Shown: in pieces, positions 56,781 through 64,000 of the stretch
Layout: each line of letters opens with the position of its first letter
Numbering within the stretch: the stretch's first letter is position 1
Source: Molanna angustata
Taxonomy: Eukaryota; Arthropoda; Insecta; Trichoptera; Molannidae
Direction of reading: 5' to 3'
Length of the DNA: 64,000 nucleotides
Assembly (NCBI GenBank): GCA_963576475.1
Contig: OY754973.1
Span: 12,071,253-12,135,252 of the forward strand
Made by a program: the position numbers and the translations under genes
The notes under the pieces: model-generated
The model's input: the letters and a program-made list of their open reading frames with translations, nothing else
Told to the model about the DNA's origin: nothing
The model's database searches: none

Positions 56781-59633
56781 CTATAATAAGTGGTTATTGA
56801 TCTTCTTTTGTATGGAGTATTTGAATGTTGTGGAGCTGAGGTGGAAGATGTCAAACTCTTGAAATCTGTTATTGTATGTATCGCACATTCTATGAATAGT
56901 CATGTTTTGTGCGTAATTGGTGCGGTGAATTGGAAGGTGGAATAAATGTGTATGTCTAGTTCTGCGAGTAGGAATATTAAATGAAATGGTATTGAGTATT
57001 GAGGGGCAGTCGATATTATTATTTATAATGTTGTACAGAAGCATCATATCATTTACTGTGCGTCTATTCTCGAGACTGTCGATTTTATAATAGGTTCTCG
57101 CGCAGTCGTAGCTGGGGAACTCGAGGTATGCTTTACGGTTTAAGTATTTAATGAACAATCTTTGTATTCTTTCAATGCGTTGTTTGTATGTTGTGTATCT
57201 TGGGGACCAGATTGGGGATGCGTATTCGAGTATTGGTCGAACCATGGTATAATATATAGATTTTAATGTATTTATGTTCTTGAAAGATTTGCAGGTTCTG
57301 AATATGAATCCAAGAGTTCTATAAGCCTTGTCTATCATTTTATCTATATGGTTGCTGAATGTAAGGCTCCCATCCATGATTATACCGAGGTCTCTTACAG
57401 TGTCGCAAGGTGTTATGGAAACTTTATTAATGTTATAGGAAAAAGTTATGGGTGATTGTTTGCGGGTAAAGGTTAGTTTGTAACATTTGTCTGCATTAAT
57501 AGTCAATTTGTTTGTCAGGCAGTAGTCCGTAAGTCTGTCAAGATCAGCTTGCATATTGAGGCAGTCGTTGTGATTCCTGATTATAGAAGATATTTTCATA
57601 TCGTCTGCGAATAATTCGTATTGTGTGTGTAATAAGCAGTTACCGATGTCAAAGATATATATATTGAAAAGAAGTGGTCCAAGGTGAGATCCTTGCGGTA
57701 CACCTGAGGGAACGGCTAGAAAGTTTGATTTGTGTCCGCCGACAACAACTGATTGGTGGCGATTTGTTATATAGGATCTAAACCAGCGGTGAAGATCACC
57801 GTGTATGCCCAAACTGTATAGTTTGTTAAGGAGGATGTTGTGATTAACTCTGTCGAAGGCCTTAGAATAGTCAGTGTATATAGTATCTGTTTGTTGTCTG
57901 TTGTGTGTGTTAGTGAGTATTCGATGAGTGAAGGAAATTAGATTGGATGTTACAGATCTATTGCGTAAGAAACCATGTTGGTTTTCGCTTAGCAGGGGCT
58001 TGATTTGATAATAAATTTGGTCGTATATTATTCGCTCGAAAATTTTACTGAGAACGGAAAGAATTGATATGGGCCTATAGTTTTTTATGTCAGATTTGGA
58101 ACCAGATTTGTGAATGGGAGTTATAAATGCTTCCTTCCACTTGCTCGGAAAGTGACCTTCAGAAAGAGAGCGATTAAAAAGTATTGATAGAGGAGTGGAG
58201 AGGTTATGAGCACAATTCTTTATGTATAAGGGGTGTACCATATCACTGCCTGCTCCTTTGTTGACATCAACGTTTTTTAGATATTTAAGAACAACGTCAT
58301 TGGTTATATTACATTTACTGATTGATCTTGGTGAGTCTGCGAGTTGAGAGTTGAATTGGTCTGTTAGCATGGGATTGGAAGAATCGCGATCATACGAAGA
58401 TGAAAAATGTGTTAGGAAAGCGCGACATATATCCTCACCGCCATGAAAAGTATCTGAGTTGAGGCTCATTGAATTAGGTATATTGTTGTTCGTGCGACGA
58501 GTTTTAATGAAGTTCCAGAAGCATTTAGGGTTTGTTGGTAAGTTGGATTCGATAGATTTAATATACTCTTCGTAGCACTTATTAGCCGTTGTTTTTTGGC
58601 GGCGTCTAAGTTGGGAGAAAATTACATAGTCTGCTGGGTTTTTGTTTTTAATATACTTATGGTGAAACTTCATTTTTTCTTTACTTATTTTTATTAACGC
58701 TGGGCTGTACCAATGGGGAAAGTTAGCGTTGTTCTTTATTTGTCTAGTAGGAATGAATAGGTCCATAGTATTATAAATAACACTATAGAAATCAGAAACA
58801 GCATTGTCTAGCGAATGATCGCTGAGAGCGTTCTTCCAATCTGTTGCTGCTAGACATGTATTAATGGATGCGTAATCACCTTTCCTAAACAAAGTAATTG
58901 AGCGAGCTGGTTTGTTAAGTGATTTATAAGTTTGTGTGGTAAGAGTGAATTCAACGGCTGGGTGATGAGAATCTTCAGGTACATAAGGATGTTCGCTACG
59001 AGTGACCTGGGATAACGTCGGAAAGTTGCATAAGACTAGATCAAGGGTGCGCCCAAGTGCGTTTGGAATGCCGTTGAATTGATAGAGATTAAGCAGCGAC
59101 ATGGTATCAAGAAAGTGACCGCTAGTTGGGGCAGAAAAGTTGTTGGGACTGAAATGATCATTATTGCCAGATGCCTGCCATTGGATATCGGACATATTAA
59201 AATCCCCTAAGATAACGAAGTAATCATTTGGGTTCATTTCAAATAGACGGATTAATAAATTGATGAAGCTTTCCATATGATGGGCGTACGAAGGTCCTTT
59301 TGGTATATATACGCATGCGACGTTAAGTTTTAGTGAGAAGTTATTTAATGGTATGGAAATGAAGATGCATTCGGCTTCACAGGTCCACCCCGGTTGTGGC
59401 TGTGCATTAAGTTCAGAGAGAGTGGCTAGGAGTACACCACCTCCGCGTGATGCGCGATCTGATCTCCAGGTGTCGTACCTCTCATCCAGAAGTTCGCTGG
59501 ATGCGATATCTTGGTCGAGCCACGATTCGGTTATGGCGAGAACAGAGAAGTTATTATTGGTAGCATTGAGATAAAATGTTTCAGTTTTGGTGCGAAGTCC
59601 CCTGGTGTTTTGTAAATAGAAGCTAAGAGCCAT
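56781..59633 (-). CDS. LINE ORF2: endonuclease plus reverse transcriptase, 950 aa, intact
   Basis: This is the replication enzyme of the LINE. It would nick target DNA and copy its own RNA at the nick in the nucleus. An exonuclease-endonuclease-phosphatase domain spans about residues 1-230, with QNTRG (8-12), a catalytic Glu in ITESW (about 36), GDFNM (about 143-147), DLVLCN and a terminal DSHHPA where many relatives have SDH. The reverse transcriptase covers about 480-740: NYRPISILSVLSKIFE, QHGFLRNRS, YTDYSKAFDRVNH, SGVPQGSHLGPLLF and the catalytic FADD (about 675-678). The C-terminal region has YYTMVRPILEYASPIWSPRY and IQRLFIKYLN. There is no stop or frameshift over 950 codons, and ATG at 59633 precedes the endonuclease by only seven residues. 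The domain order and absence of RNase H fit jockey/CR1-type elements. Intactness suggests recent insertion. Confidence 0.95.
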   Translation of the reverse strand: MALSFYLQNTRGLRTKTETFYLNATNNNFSVLAITESWLDQDIASSELLDERYDTWRSDRASRGGGVLLATLSELNAQPQPGWTCEAECIFISIPLNNFSLKLNVACVYIPKGPSYAHHMESFINLLIRLFEMNPNDYFVILGDFNMSDIQWQASGNNDHFSPNNFSAPTSGHFLDTMSLLNLYQFNGIPNALGRTLDLVLCNFPTLSQVTRSEHPYVPEDSHHPAVEFTLTTQTYKSLNKPARSITLFRKGDYASINTCLAATDWKNALSDHSLDNAVSDFYSVIYNTMDLFIPTRQIKNNANFPHWYSPALIKISKEKMKFHHKYIKNKNPADYVIFSQLRRRQKTTANKCYEEYIKSIESNLPTNPKCFWNFIKTRRTNNNIPNSMSLNSDTFHGGEDICRAFLTHFSSSYDRDSSNPMLTDQFNSQLADSPRSISKCNITNDVVLKYLKNVDVNKGAGSDMVHPLYIKNCAHNLSTPLSILFNRSLSEGHFPSKWKEAFITPIHKSGSKSDIKNYRPISILSVLSKIFERIIYDQIYYQIKPLLSENQHGFLRNRSVTSNLISFTHRILTNTHNRQQTDTIYTDYSKAFDRVNHNILLNKLYSLGIHGDLHRWFRSYITNRHQSVVVGGHKSNFLAVPSGVPQGSHLGPLLFNIYIFDIGNCLLHTQYELFADDMKISSIIRNHNDCLNMQADLDRLTDYCLTNKLTINADKCYKLTFTRKQSPITFSYNINKVSITPCDTVRDLGIIMDGSLTFSNHIDKMIDKAYRTLGFIFRTCKSFKNINTLKSIYYTMVRPILEYASPIWSPRYTTYKQRIERIQRLFIKYLNRKAYLEFPSYDCARTYYKIDSLENRRTVNDMMLLYNIINNNIDCPSILNTISFNIPTRRTRHTHLFHLPIHRTNYAQNMTIHRMCDTYNNRFQEFDIFHLSSTTFKYSIQKKINNHLL

Positions 59634-60411
59634 TGAGTTCTGAGTTGTTAATATGGAAAATACAAAAAATAACAGAATGCTTGGGTGTAAAGTTTGGGGT
59701 AGAGTAATAATACATTAAAAGAGTTATGCCGTAGAGCTGATAATATATATTTTGTCGATTGGGGAATATGATGATTATGAGTAGTATTGCAGTAGGCATA
59801 TATGTACATTGGCATAAGATGTGAATATGAAAATATGTTAATATGCAAGAGAAGTAGTAAGTGCTGAGCTTTACGCCAAGTAATATATATGTGATATTGT
59901 AATTGATTGAGTATATATATATGTATATGTATTGAAAGTACAGTAAAGAAATGGAAGCTGCTAGAAAATAATCAAATCGTGGTAAAGATAATAAGTCGTG
60001 ATGCAATAAGTTTGATATGTCATTCATGCGTAAATTTGTGAAAATTATATTTAAAACCAAAATTATATATTCCAGTGACAATAGCATAGAAGCAGAAGAT
60101 AGTGAGATTAGCTTGACAGCGATAAGAAGACACAGCGAGAAAGATATTAACACATGATAAAGTGAAATGATTTTGGGCGGTGATAAGTTTTTGCACAGAA
60201 TAGGAACATAAGCGGTGCAAATTTTTAAATTGTTATATAATAGAGGGTTTAGATAAAAATAAAAATACTGCAACTTAGAGTGACATATCTTGTGATATGT
60301 GATATGAGGTAAGCCTACAGATTCCGTAAATTGAGCATAGCGACACTTTTTATATGAATGGCTGGTGAATCGTCGTTCTTCCTCATATAGATGCGGCCTC
60401 GGCGTGTCCAA
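59623..60411 (-). other. 262-codon open frame bridging ORF1 and ORF2 of the LINE
   Basis: The spacer between the two ORFs contains an uninterrupted frame. It overlaps the last ~95 bp of ORF1 in another frame and runs a few bases past the ORF2 start. After a charged first 25 residues it is very hydrophobic (for example SLCLLIAVKLISL, SMLLSLEYIILVLNIIF, AILLIIIIFP), with several possible membrane segments and many Tyr, Ile and Leu. T-rich DNA gives such residues by default and few G bases means few TAG or TGA stops, so this may be compositional. I do not recognise the protein. Confidence 0.3.
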
Positions 60412-60885
60412 ACATAGCGAAACCCCTGGGATTTGGAGAAGGCTCGGGTTGTGGTCAGCAGTTGCCTGTTTTCGCGAGTAAGTTGTTCGTTAACATAAAG
60501 GGGTACAGGAACCCCGGGTATGTGAATATCGGTAGAAGACAGACCTCTTCTCTTTCTGACAGCTGAGAGGATGTCGTCCTTCAAATTTCTGCGGAAGAGT
60601 CTGGCCACTATAGTTTTTGGACGTCCAGCAACAGGTGATATAGGGCTGACGCGGGATACAAAATCAATGTCTGTAGGTAGTATTTGAATGCCAACAAATT
60701 TGCCCAATGAACAGAGGATATCAGGAAGACACTCGTCCTTTCTCTCGGGGAGTCCAGTTATCTCCAAATTATTTAGCCGAAGTTGCTGATCTTGATATTG
60801 GATAGTGTTTTTTAATCCAGTGATTTCGTTTACTATTTTTTCATTATTTTGAGTTTTCAAGTTTTCCACGTCTTTTTTTAAGAGA
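60315..60885 (-). pseudogene. LINE ORF1, 5'-truncated; C-terminal Baculo_FP-type domain
   Basis: The genuine part starts at LLKKDVENLKTQNNEKIVNE (60885 downward), a coiled-coil-like stretch, then LRLNNLEITGLPE, IDFVSRVSP and KTIVARLFRRNLKDDILSA. It ends with LYVNEQLTRENRQLL and FRYVWTRRGRIYMRK, the pattern of the C-terminal FP-type domain found in ORF1 proteins of many insect LINEs. These proteins bind the element RNA. Upstream, the open frame continues to 61070, but those ~62 residues come from the family A 3' end and its flank, so they are not ORF1 sequence. The usual N-terminal region and zinc finger are missing. Stop at 60315. Confidence 0.85.
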
Positions 60886-60932
60886 ACAAAGTTAAGAGAA
60901 CAAAGTTCTCCTGAACAAATCGACAGTTGGAT
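60886..60932 (+). mobile_element. Family A element, 3' end beyond the LINE
   Basis: GAGAACAAAGTTCTC (60896-60910) forms a 6-bp stem with AAA loop, followed by ATCGACAGTTGGAT (60919-60932). It completes the copy that begins at 55519. Confidence 0.8.
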
Positions 60933-61204
60933 TATAATTCTATGGCGGTAGGTGACAAATATTGAAAACACTCCCACCGCAATGCTTGTTCCACTCCTAG
61001 GAACATTACATTTTTTTTCAAATAACAATTTCCTGGACAAATAAGACGAAATAATAATACAGGTAAACAATCAGGTCGGCACAACAAATACGGAAAAATA
61101 CGGAATACCCACATAAAATATATACAAATTCCAAGACTTGGGGACAGTTTTTTCAAAGGAGTTTATTGTTTATTTAAAAAAAATTGTTATACTTTTATTA
61201 ATAT
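60933..61204. other. No recognised feature
   Basis: Flank of the family A copy; the minus frames here are extensions of ORF1 by chance. Confidence 0.5.
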
Positions 61205-61485
61205 TTACATCTTTCGAAGACAAAAGGAATTTAGACTTTAACGGGAAATGAAGTGCGTGATTTTATTACTTCTGACATAAATGCTTCTCTATGTAATAAT
61301 TTACATTCAAAGAAAATATGATCACTATTCTCTTCCTGTTCACCGCATTCACATATTGGGGATTTAACAACCTGAATCCTAAATAAATGAGATGCCAAGG
61401 AGCAATGGCCAATTCTTAAGCGACAAAGTAGTAAGATGTCAATTTTGGGGAGTTTTTGACTAAATACCGTCATTATCACGTATAT
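61205..61485 (-). mobile_element. 3' end of an I/R1-type LINE (C-terminal zinc-knuckle region)
   Basis: The minus-strand frame 61479-61231 reads LPKIDILLLCRLRIGHCSLA, SHLFRIQVVKSPICECGEQE and ENSDHIFFECKLL, then a short end and a stop. RLRIGH followed by C-x-C-G...H...C is the characteristic end of I- or R1-like proteins after the RNase H position. It is related to 14286. Strongly 5'-truncated. Confidence 0.85.
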
Positions 61486-61654
61486 AAGAGAACGGCACTA
61501 ATTCAAATGTGAATCCTTGTTTGAACTTGATTTTTACCAATCGTCAATAATAATAATTTGAAAACAAATATTATGTTTTTAATACATCTGTTTAAATATA
61601 TTACATTGATTAATATGGTTTTATTATTAAATAATATAAATAATTACTTACTCG
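61486..61654. other. AT-rich spacer
   Basis: No motif recognised. Confidence 0.5.
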
Positions 61655-61674
61655 TAGTATACACCACTTCTGAG

Positions 61675-61730
61675 CACAAATAACTGTCGACCGGTTTCGA
61701 GAGCAATGTTCTTATCTTCAGGATGACTTA
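61675..61730 (-). ncRNA. Hammerhead-ribozyme-like motif in the Penelope terminus
   Basis: On the minus strand CTGAAGA (61721-61715) fits the CUGANGA core box. It is followed by a short stem-loop (around AAGAACATTGCTCTC), then GAAA and C-CG-GTC, matching GAAAC-loop-GUC with a one- or two-pair third stem, as described for Penelope hammerheads. The second stem is imperfect here. In the inverted copy at 62855-62895 that stem is perfect (GAGAAC-ATT-GTTCTC), but the core box reads TAGAAGA and GTC reads GCC. Activity is not implied. Confidence 0.45.
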
Positions 61731-62339
61731 CGTACTAAATTAAAAATGAAAATAAAGACTTAACCTAAACTAAAGATGTGGAAGGAGTCAATTTGAAAGT
61801 AGTGGGGCAAGCGACAACCCGGTGTTTAGGAAACGCTAGATATAAATATTATTGTTTTTAACGGCGCTGGCCGATTTACTAATGATATTAATAACAATTA
61901 AGCACTACAAATAATAACACTCAATTATTATAATTAGAAACCATTGTACACTTCCTCAAAAGAATTAGCAGATCAATGCGTAAATTGTAAATGATTTAAA
62001 AGAGCAAAATAAAATGCAACAAACGCATCATCAAGCTTTCAATTGGGAATAGTTCACCCATCCAGATACCCAACATATCAAAGGATTAGTCTCTGAGGAG
62101 GTCTCTATACTACCAAACAACCCTACTGATTCCCGAATATTAACGTTTAAAAAATTTTTAATGATTCTACGTGTATTCATTATTACCGTTTTTTGCATTT
62201 TTATTATTAAGTTTTTCGATAAATCTATAATTTCTAAATTACGAATTAACGATTTTGGAATAATATACATATAAATTATTTTTTTATATTTATATTAATT
62301 TATTTTTTATATTAATTTATTTGATCGGGAATATATTTA

Positions 62340-62658
62340 ATAGCGGGCTATTAGGTAATTTATTTGATTAAATATTCTATTATAGTTATTGTTTGTACTT
62401 TTCCTAATTTCCAATATTTCCAAATCAGCTAATGTTACATTTGAATGTCCTGTATGTAATATCTGTAAACCTGTATTGATGTCAAAATGATGATTAAATT
62501 CTATAAGGTGTTCAGCGAATTCTGAAAAATTACTATTGTTCAGATAACGTAAGTGTTCTTGAGTTCTGATTTGAAAATTTTTATTGGTTTTACCAATATA
62601 AAATTGATTACAGTAATTACAACCTAATTTGTATACTCCCGATTTTACTAATTTATTT
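62340..62658 (-). pseudogene. GIY-YIG endonuclease domain of a Penelope-like element, N-terminally truncated
   Basis: The minus-strand frame reads NKLVKSGVYKLGCNYCNQFY, IGKTNKNFQIRTQEHLRYLN, FSEFAEHLIEFNHHFDI, LQILHTGHSNVTLADLEILE and IRKSTNNNYNRIFNQINYLI, then ARY and a stop. The GVYKLGC...FYIGKT...R-T-QEH order shows the GIY-YIG core (with VY for IY), its conserved Arg and the following Glu helix. In an intact element this domain cuts DNA to prime reverse transcription. About 105 codons remain open, with no reverse transcriptase upstream. Confidence 0.85.
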
Positions 62659-62835
62659 ACCTTGTCTTTATTTCATTTATTTATTTATTTTTCACACCTT
62701 TATCACAAAGACTATTATGAAGATTACTGCTGCCCAACTAGGTAACCCTGTTCTAGGGCTAGCAGTTAAGCAGTTATCAGTTATTATTAAGTATTATATA
62801 TTTTAGTTTTTAGAAGATGAAAACATTGTTATATT
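62659..62835. repeat. (ATTT)n plus unclassified insert in the Penelope remnant
   Basis: TTTATTTATTTATTTTTCAC is followed by ACTGCTGCCCAACTAGGTAA, CCTGTTCTAGGGCTAGCAG and a TTATTA run. This replaces the expected reverse transcriptase sequence. No second copy is seen. Confidence 0.4.
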
Positions 62836-62920
62836 TTTTAGAAGATGAGAACATTGTTCTCGAAACCGGCCGACAGTTATTTGTGCTCATAAGTGGTGTA
62901 TACTAAGTTATTATTTATAT

Positions 62921-63029
62921 TATGAAATAAAAAATACAATCGACCAGTCGCCACTGGTACCTACTACATATAAAAAACAATGTTACATTTAATTTTACAT
63001 TAACAATATCTACCTATCTCAACTCACCA
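62921..63029. other. Flank between the Penelope remnant and the piggyBac end
   Basis: No motif recognised. Confidence 0.5.
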
Positions 63030-64000
63030 TTAACCCAGATAATCCTATTGTACGATTTTTCGAACACTTGCAGTGTCACACGTTAAATTGACAATACTCT
63101 TAGTTTATTTTTTTATCGGTGATGTTTCTAGTGTATTTCTAATGCTAAGACAATACTTTCTCACTTACAACAGTTTGCAACAGGTTGTCGCTGTTAATTT
63201 CCGTGTTTTTGGAGTTTATTTTATTGATACTTATTTTGCAAAGATGTCGATACCACCTTCTGTTCATAAAAGGTAAATAATTTTTAAAATGTTACAATTA
63301 TAAACTTCATTTTTGTAATGTATATATGAAAATGATTAATTAATATTACTGTATGATTAAAATTAATTTCGCTTACAGATTAGGGTAGTTATAACTTCTG
63401 AAACAATAGTGTATGTTTAAACGTACAATAGGATAATACACAGTACAAACAGTGGTGTATACAGTACAAACGTGAAATGTGTCAAATGTTGGATATATAT
63501 TTTTTTTTGCTATTATAATTTCGTTCATAATTAATATTTTTTTCATAAATAATATTTTTTCAACCTATATTTTTTTTATTTTTACATCATCATTAACTGT
63601 TGATGAAATATTGACACTCTTAGAAGAGGATGACGAAGAAATTGAGAAAGAAAGATGTGTCGATATATTAATGCTTCCTCCAGAAAATGTGTGTGATTAT
63701 AATAATGATGAAGATTCAGGGGATGAAGAACAAATGTCTCCATATCAGTTACCGGGATCTCAGTTAAGAGCTCCAGCAGAAATGGTGATTCGTCAAAATT
63801 CTGATGAAATAGAAGATGTTAGTGGAACAACTAGTGACGATGTTCAAGAGCCACGTTCATTACATGTAAGATAGAATGAGTCATATATATGGAGAAATAG
63901 AGAATTTCAACCTGAGACAATGGAATCTTGGCCACCACTTACATTAGTTCACAACGAACAAAGTCCAGCAGAACTATTTGAACATTTCTTTGACAACAAT
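63030..64000 (+). mobile_element. piggyBac-like element, left end; continues past the window
   Basis: The terminus TTAACCC at 63030-63036 combines the TTAA target of piggyBac with the CCC start of its inverted terminal repeat; GATAATCCTATTGTACGATT follows. About 210 bp downstream a short frame starts MSIPPSVHKR (63244), and from about 63590 the N-terminal part of a piggyBac transposase is readable to the window end. The right terminus is outside. Confidence 0.85.
63244..64000 (+). pseudogene. piggyBac-type (PGBD-like) transposase, N-terminal part, with in-frame TAG
   Basis: The transposase would cut and rejoin DNA at TTAA. A possible first exon encodes MSIPPSVHKR and ends AAAAG-GTAAAT, a good splice donor (63273). 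Coding sequence resumes near 63590 with SLTVDEILTLLEEDDEEIEK, MLPPENV, NDEDSGDEEQ and LPGSQLRAPAE. This acidic leader is typical of PGBD3/PGBD2-like proteins. TAG at 63872-63874 interrupts the frame. The same frame continues as YIWRNREFQPETMESWP and SPAELFEHFFDNN, the start of the DDE transposase domain (usually WRKRDF..., SP-ELFE-FFD). I could not place a clear acceptor between 63273 and 63590. The catalytic Asp residues lie beyond the window. Confidence 0.85.

Larger units (their letters stand above)
56504..60885 (-). mobile_element. Jockey-clade-like LINE, 5'-truncated in ORF1, intact ORF2
   Basis: On the minus strand the element comprises a truncated ORF1 (60885-60315), a ~680-bp spacer, ORF2 (59633-56781), a ~250-bp 3' UTR and a (TAAA)n tail (56531-56504). 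It interrupts the family A copy at the point where copy 1 reads GTCGATATGTTAAGA. At the 5' junction AGAGAACAAAGTTA (60880-60893) is followed by AGAGAACAAAGTTC: a 14-bp duplication that may be target duplication or polymerase slippage. The tail side has no matching target repeat that I can see. Confidence 0.85.
61655..62920 (-). mobile_element. Penelope-like element remnant with inverted terminal copies
   Basis: A ~64-bp sequence, AGTATACACCACTTCTGAGC, then ACAAATAACTGTCGACCGGT and TTCGAGAGCAATGTTCTTAT (61657-61718), recurs inverted at about 62838-62910 with few differences. Between them, on the minus strand, lies a GIY-YIG endonuclease segment (62658-62340) and a long 3' region. GIY-YIG endonuclease with terminal repeats in inverted arrangement is the hallmark of Penelope-like retroelements. 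The reverse transcriptase that should precede the endonuclease is absent, replaced from about 62660 by a microsatellite and unrelated DNA, so the copy is dead. Confidence 0.85.

Noticed and set aside
59353..59574. 73-aa forward frame opposite the endonuclease domain of the LINE
   Set aside because: Antisense shadow of ORF2, without independent motifs.
60886..61070. N-terminal 62 residues of the apparent ORF1 protein
   Set aside because: They are encoded by the family A terminus and flanking DNA, not by the LINE.
62031..62270. 79-aa minus frame downstream of the GIY-YIG domain as part of the Penelope protein
   Set aside because: The endonuclease frame ends at a stop near 62340, and this frame has no Penelope motif; more likely 3' non-coding.

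Overview
The window looks like intergenic or intronic DNA from a repeat-rich insect-type genome. It is AT-rich, full of short tacctac/gtaggta-type words, and packed with non-LTR retrotransposon debris, tRNA-derived SINEs, a Penelope-like remnant, a piggyBac element and Helitron-like short elements. A lepidopteran is plausible from base composition and repeat style, but I cannot fix the order. I found no convincing host protein-coding exon, no free-standing tRNA or rRNA gene, and no bacterial-type feature. Nearly all short open frames are chance frames in AT-rich DNA or translated microsatellites.

Layout. 1-9 kb: one Helitron-like copy (family A), two LINE 3' ends, SINEs, a minisatellite with alternating unit types (7417-8175) and a (TA)n tract of about 410 bp. 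9-28 kb: a fairly unique stretch (9.1-10.3 kb), a LINE tail, a 751-bp element with ~107-bp terminal inverted repeats (12053-12803), LINE fragments, families A and B, foldback sequences, and a CpG-dense patch at 26.9 kb. 28-42 kb: LINE tails, SINEs, a LINE with a 5' inversion (37440-38130), and ATTT microsatellites grown from SINE tails. 42-55 kb: three SINE families, a nearly complete family A copy, a cluster of palindromes (46.3-47.0 kb) and a jockey-like LINE tail. 55-64 kb is the most informative part. A 4.4-kb LINE with an intact 950-residue endonuclease/reverse transcriptase is nested inside a family A element. Next come an RNase-H-type LINE tail and a Penelope-like remnant with a GIY-YIG endonuclease and inverted terminal copies. 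Last is the left end of a piggyBac element, starting with TTAACCC and running off the window.

Two observations deserve most attention. First, family A (seven copies plus fragments) has a conserved 5' end, a subterminal inverted repeat, an internal CA-type microsatellite and a 3' hairpin whose stem sequence differs between copies while still pairing. This suggests a Helentron/HINE-type non-autonomous element. Second, the motif GAAAC-(0-2 nt)-GUC, the 3' half of a minimal hammerhead core, recurs inside palindromic or inverted-repeat sequences at 16.9, 46.3-47.0, 54.5 and 61.7 kb. At 61.7 kb, in a Penelope terminus, a CUGANGA-type core box accompanies it. All family assignments come from reading motifs by eye, without database comparison.
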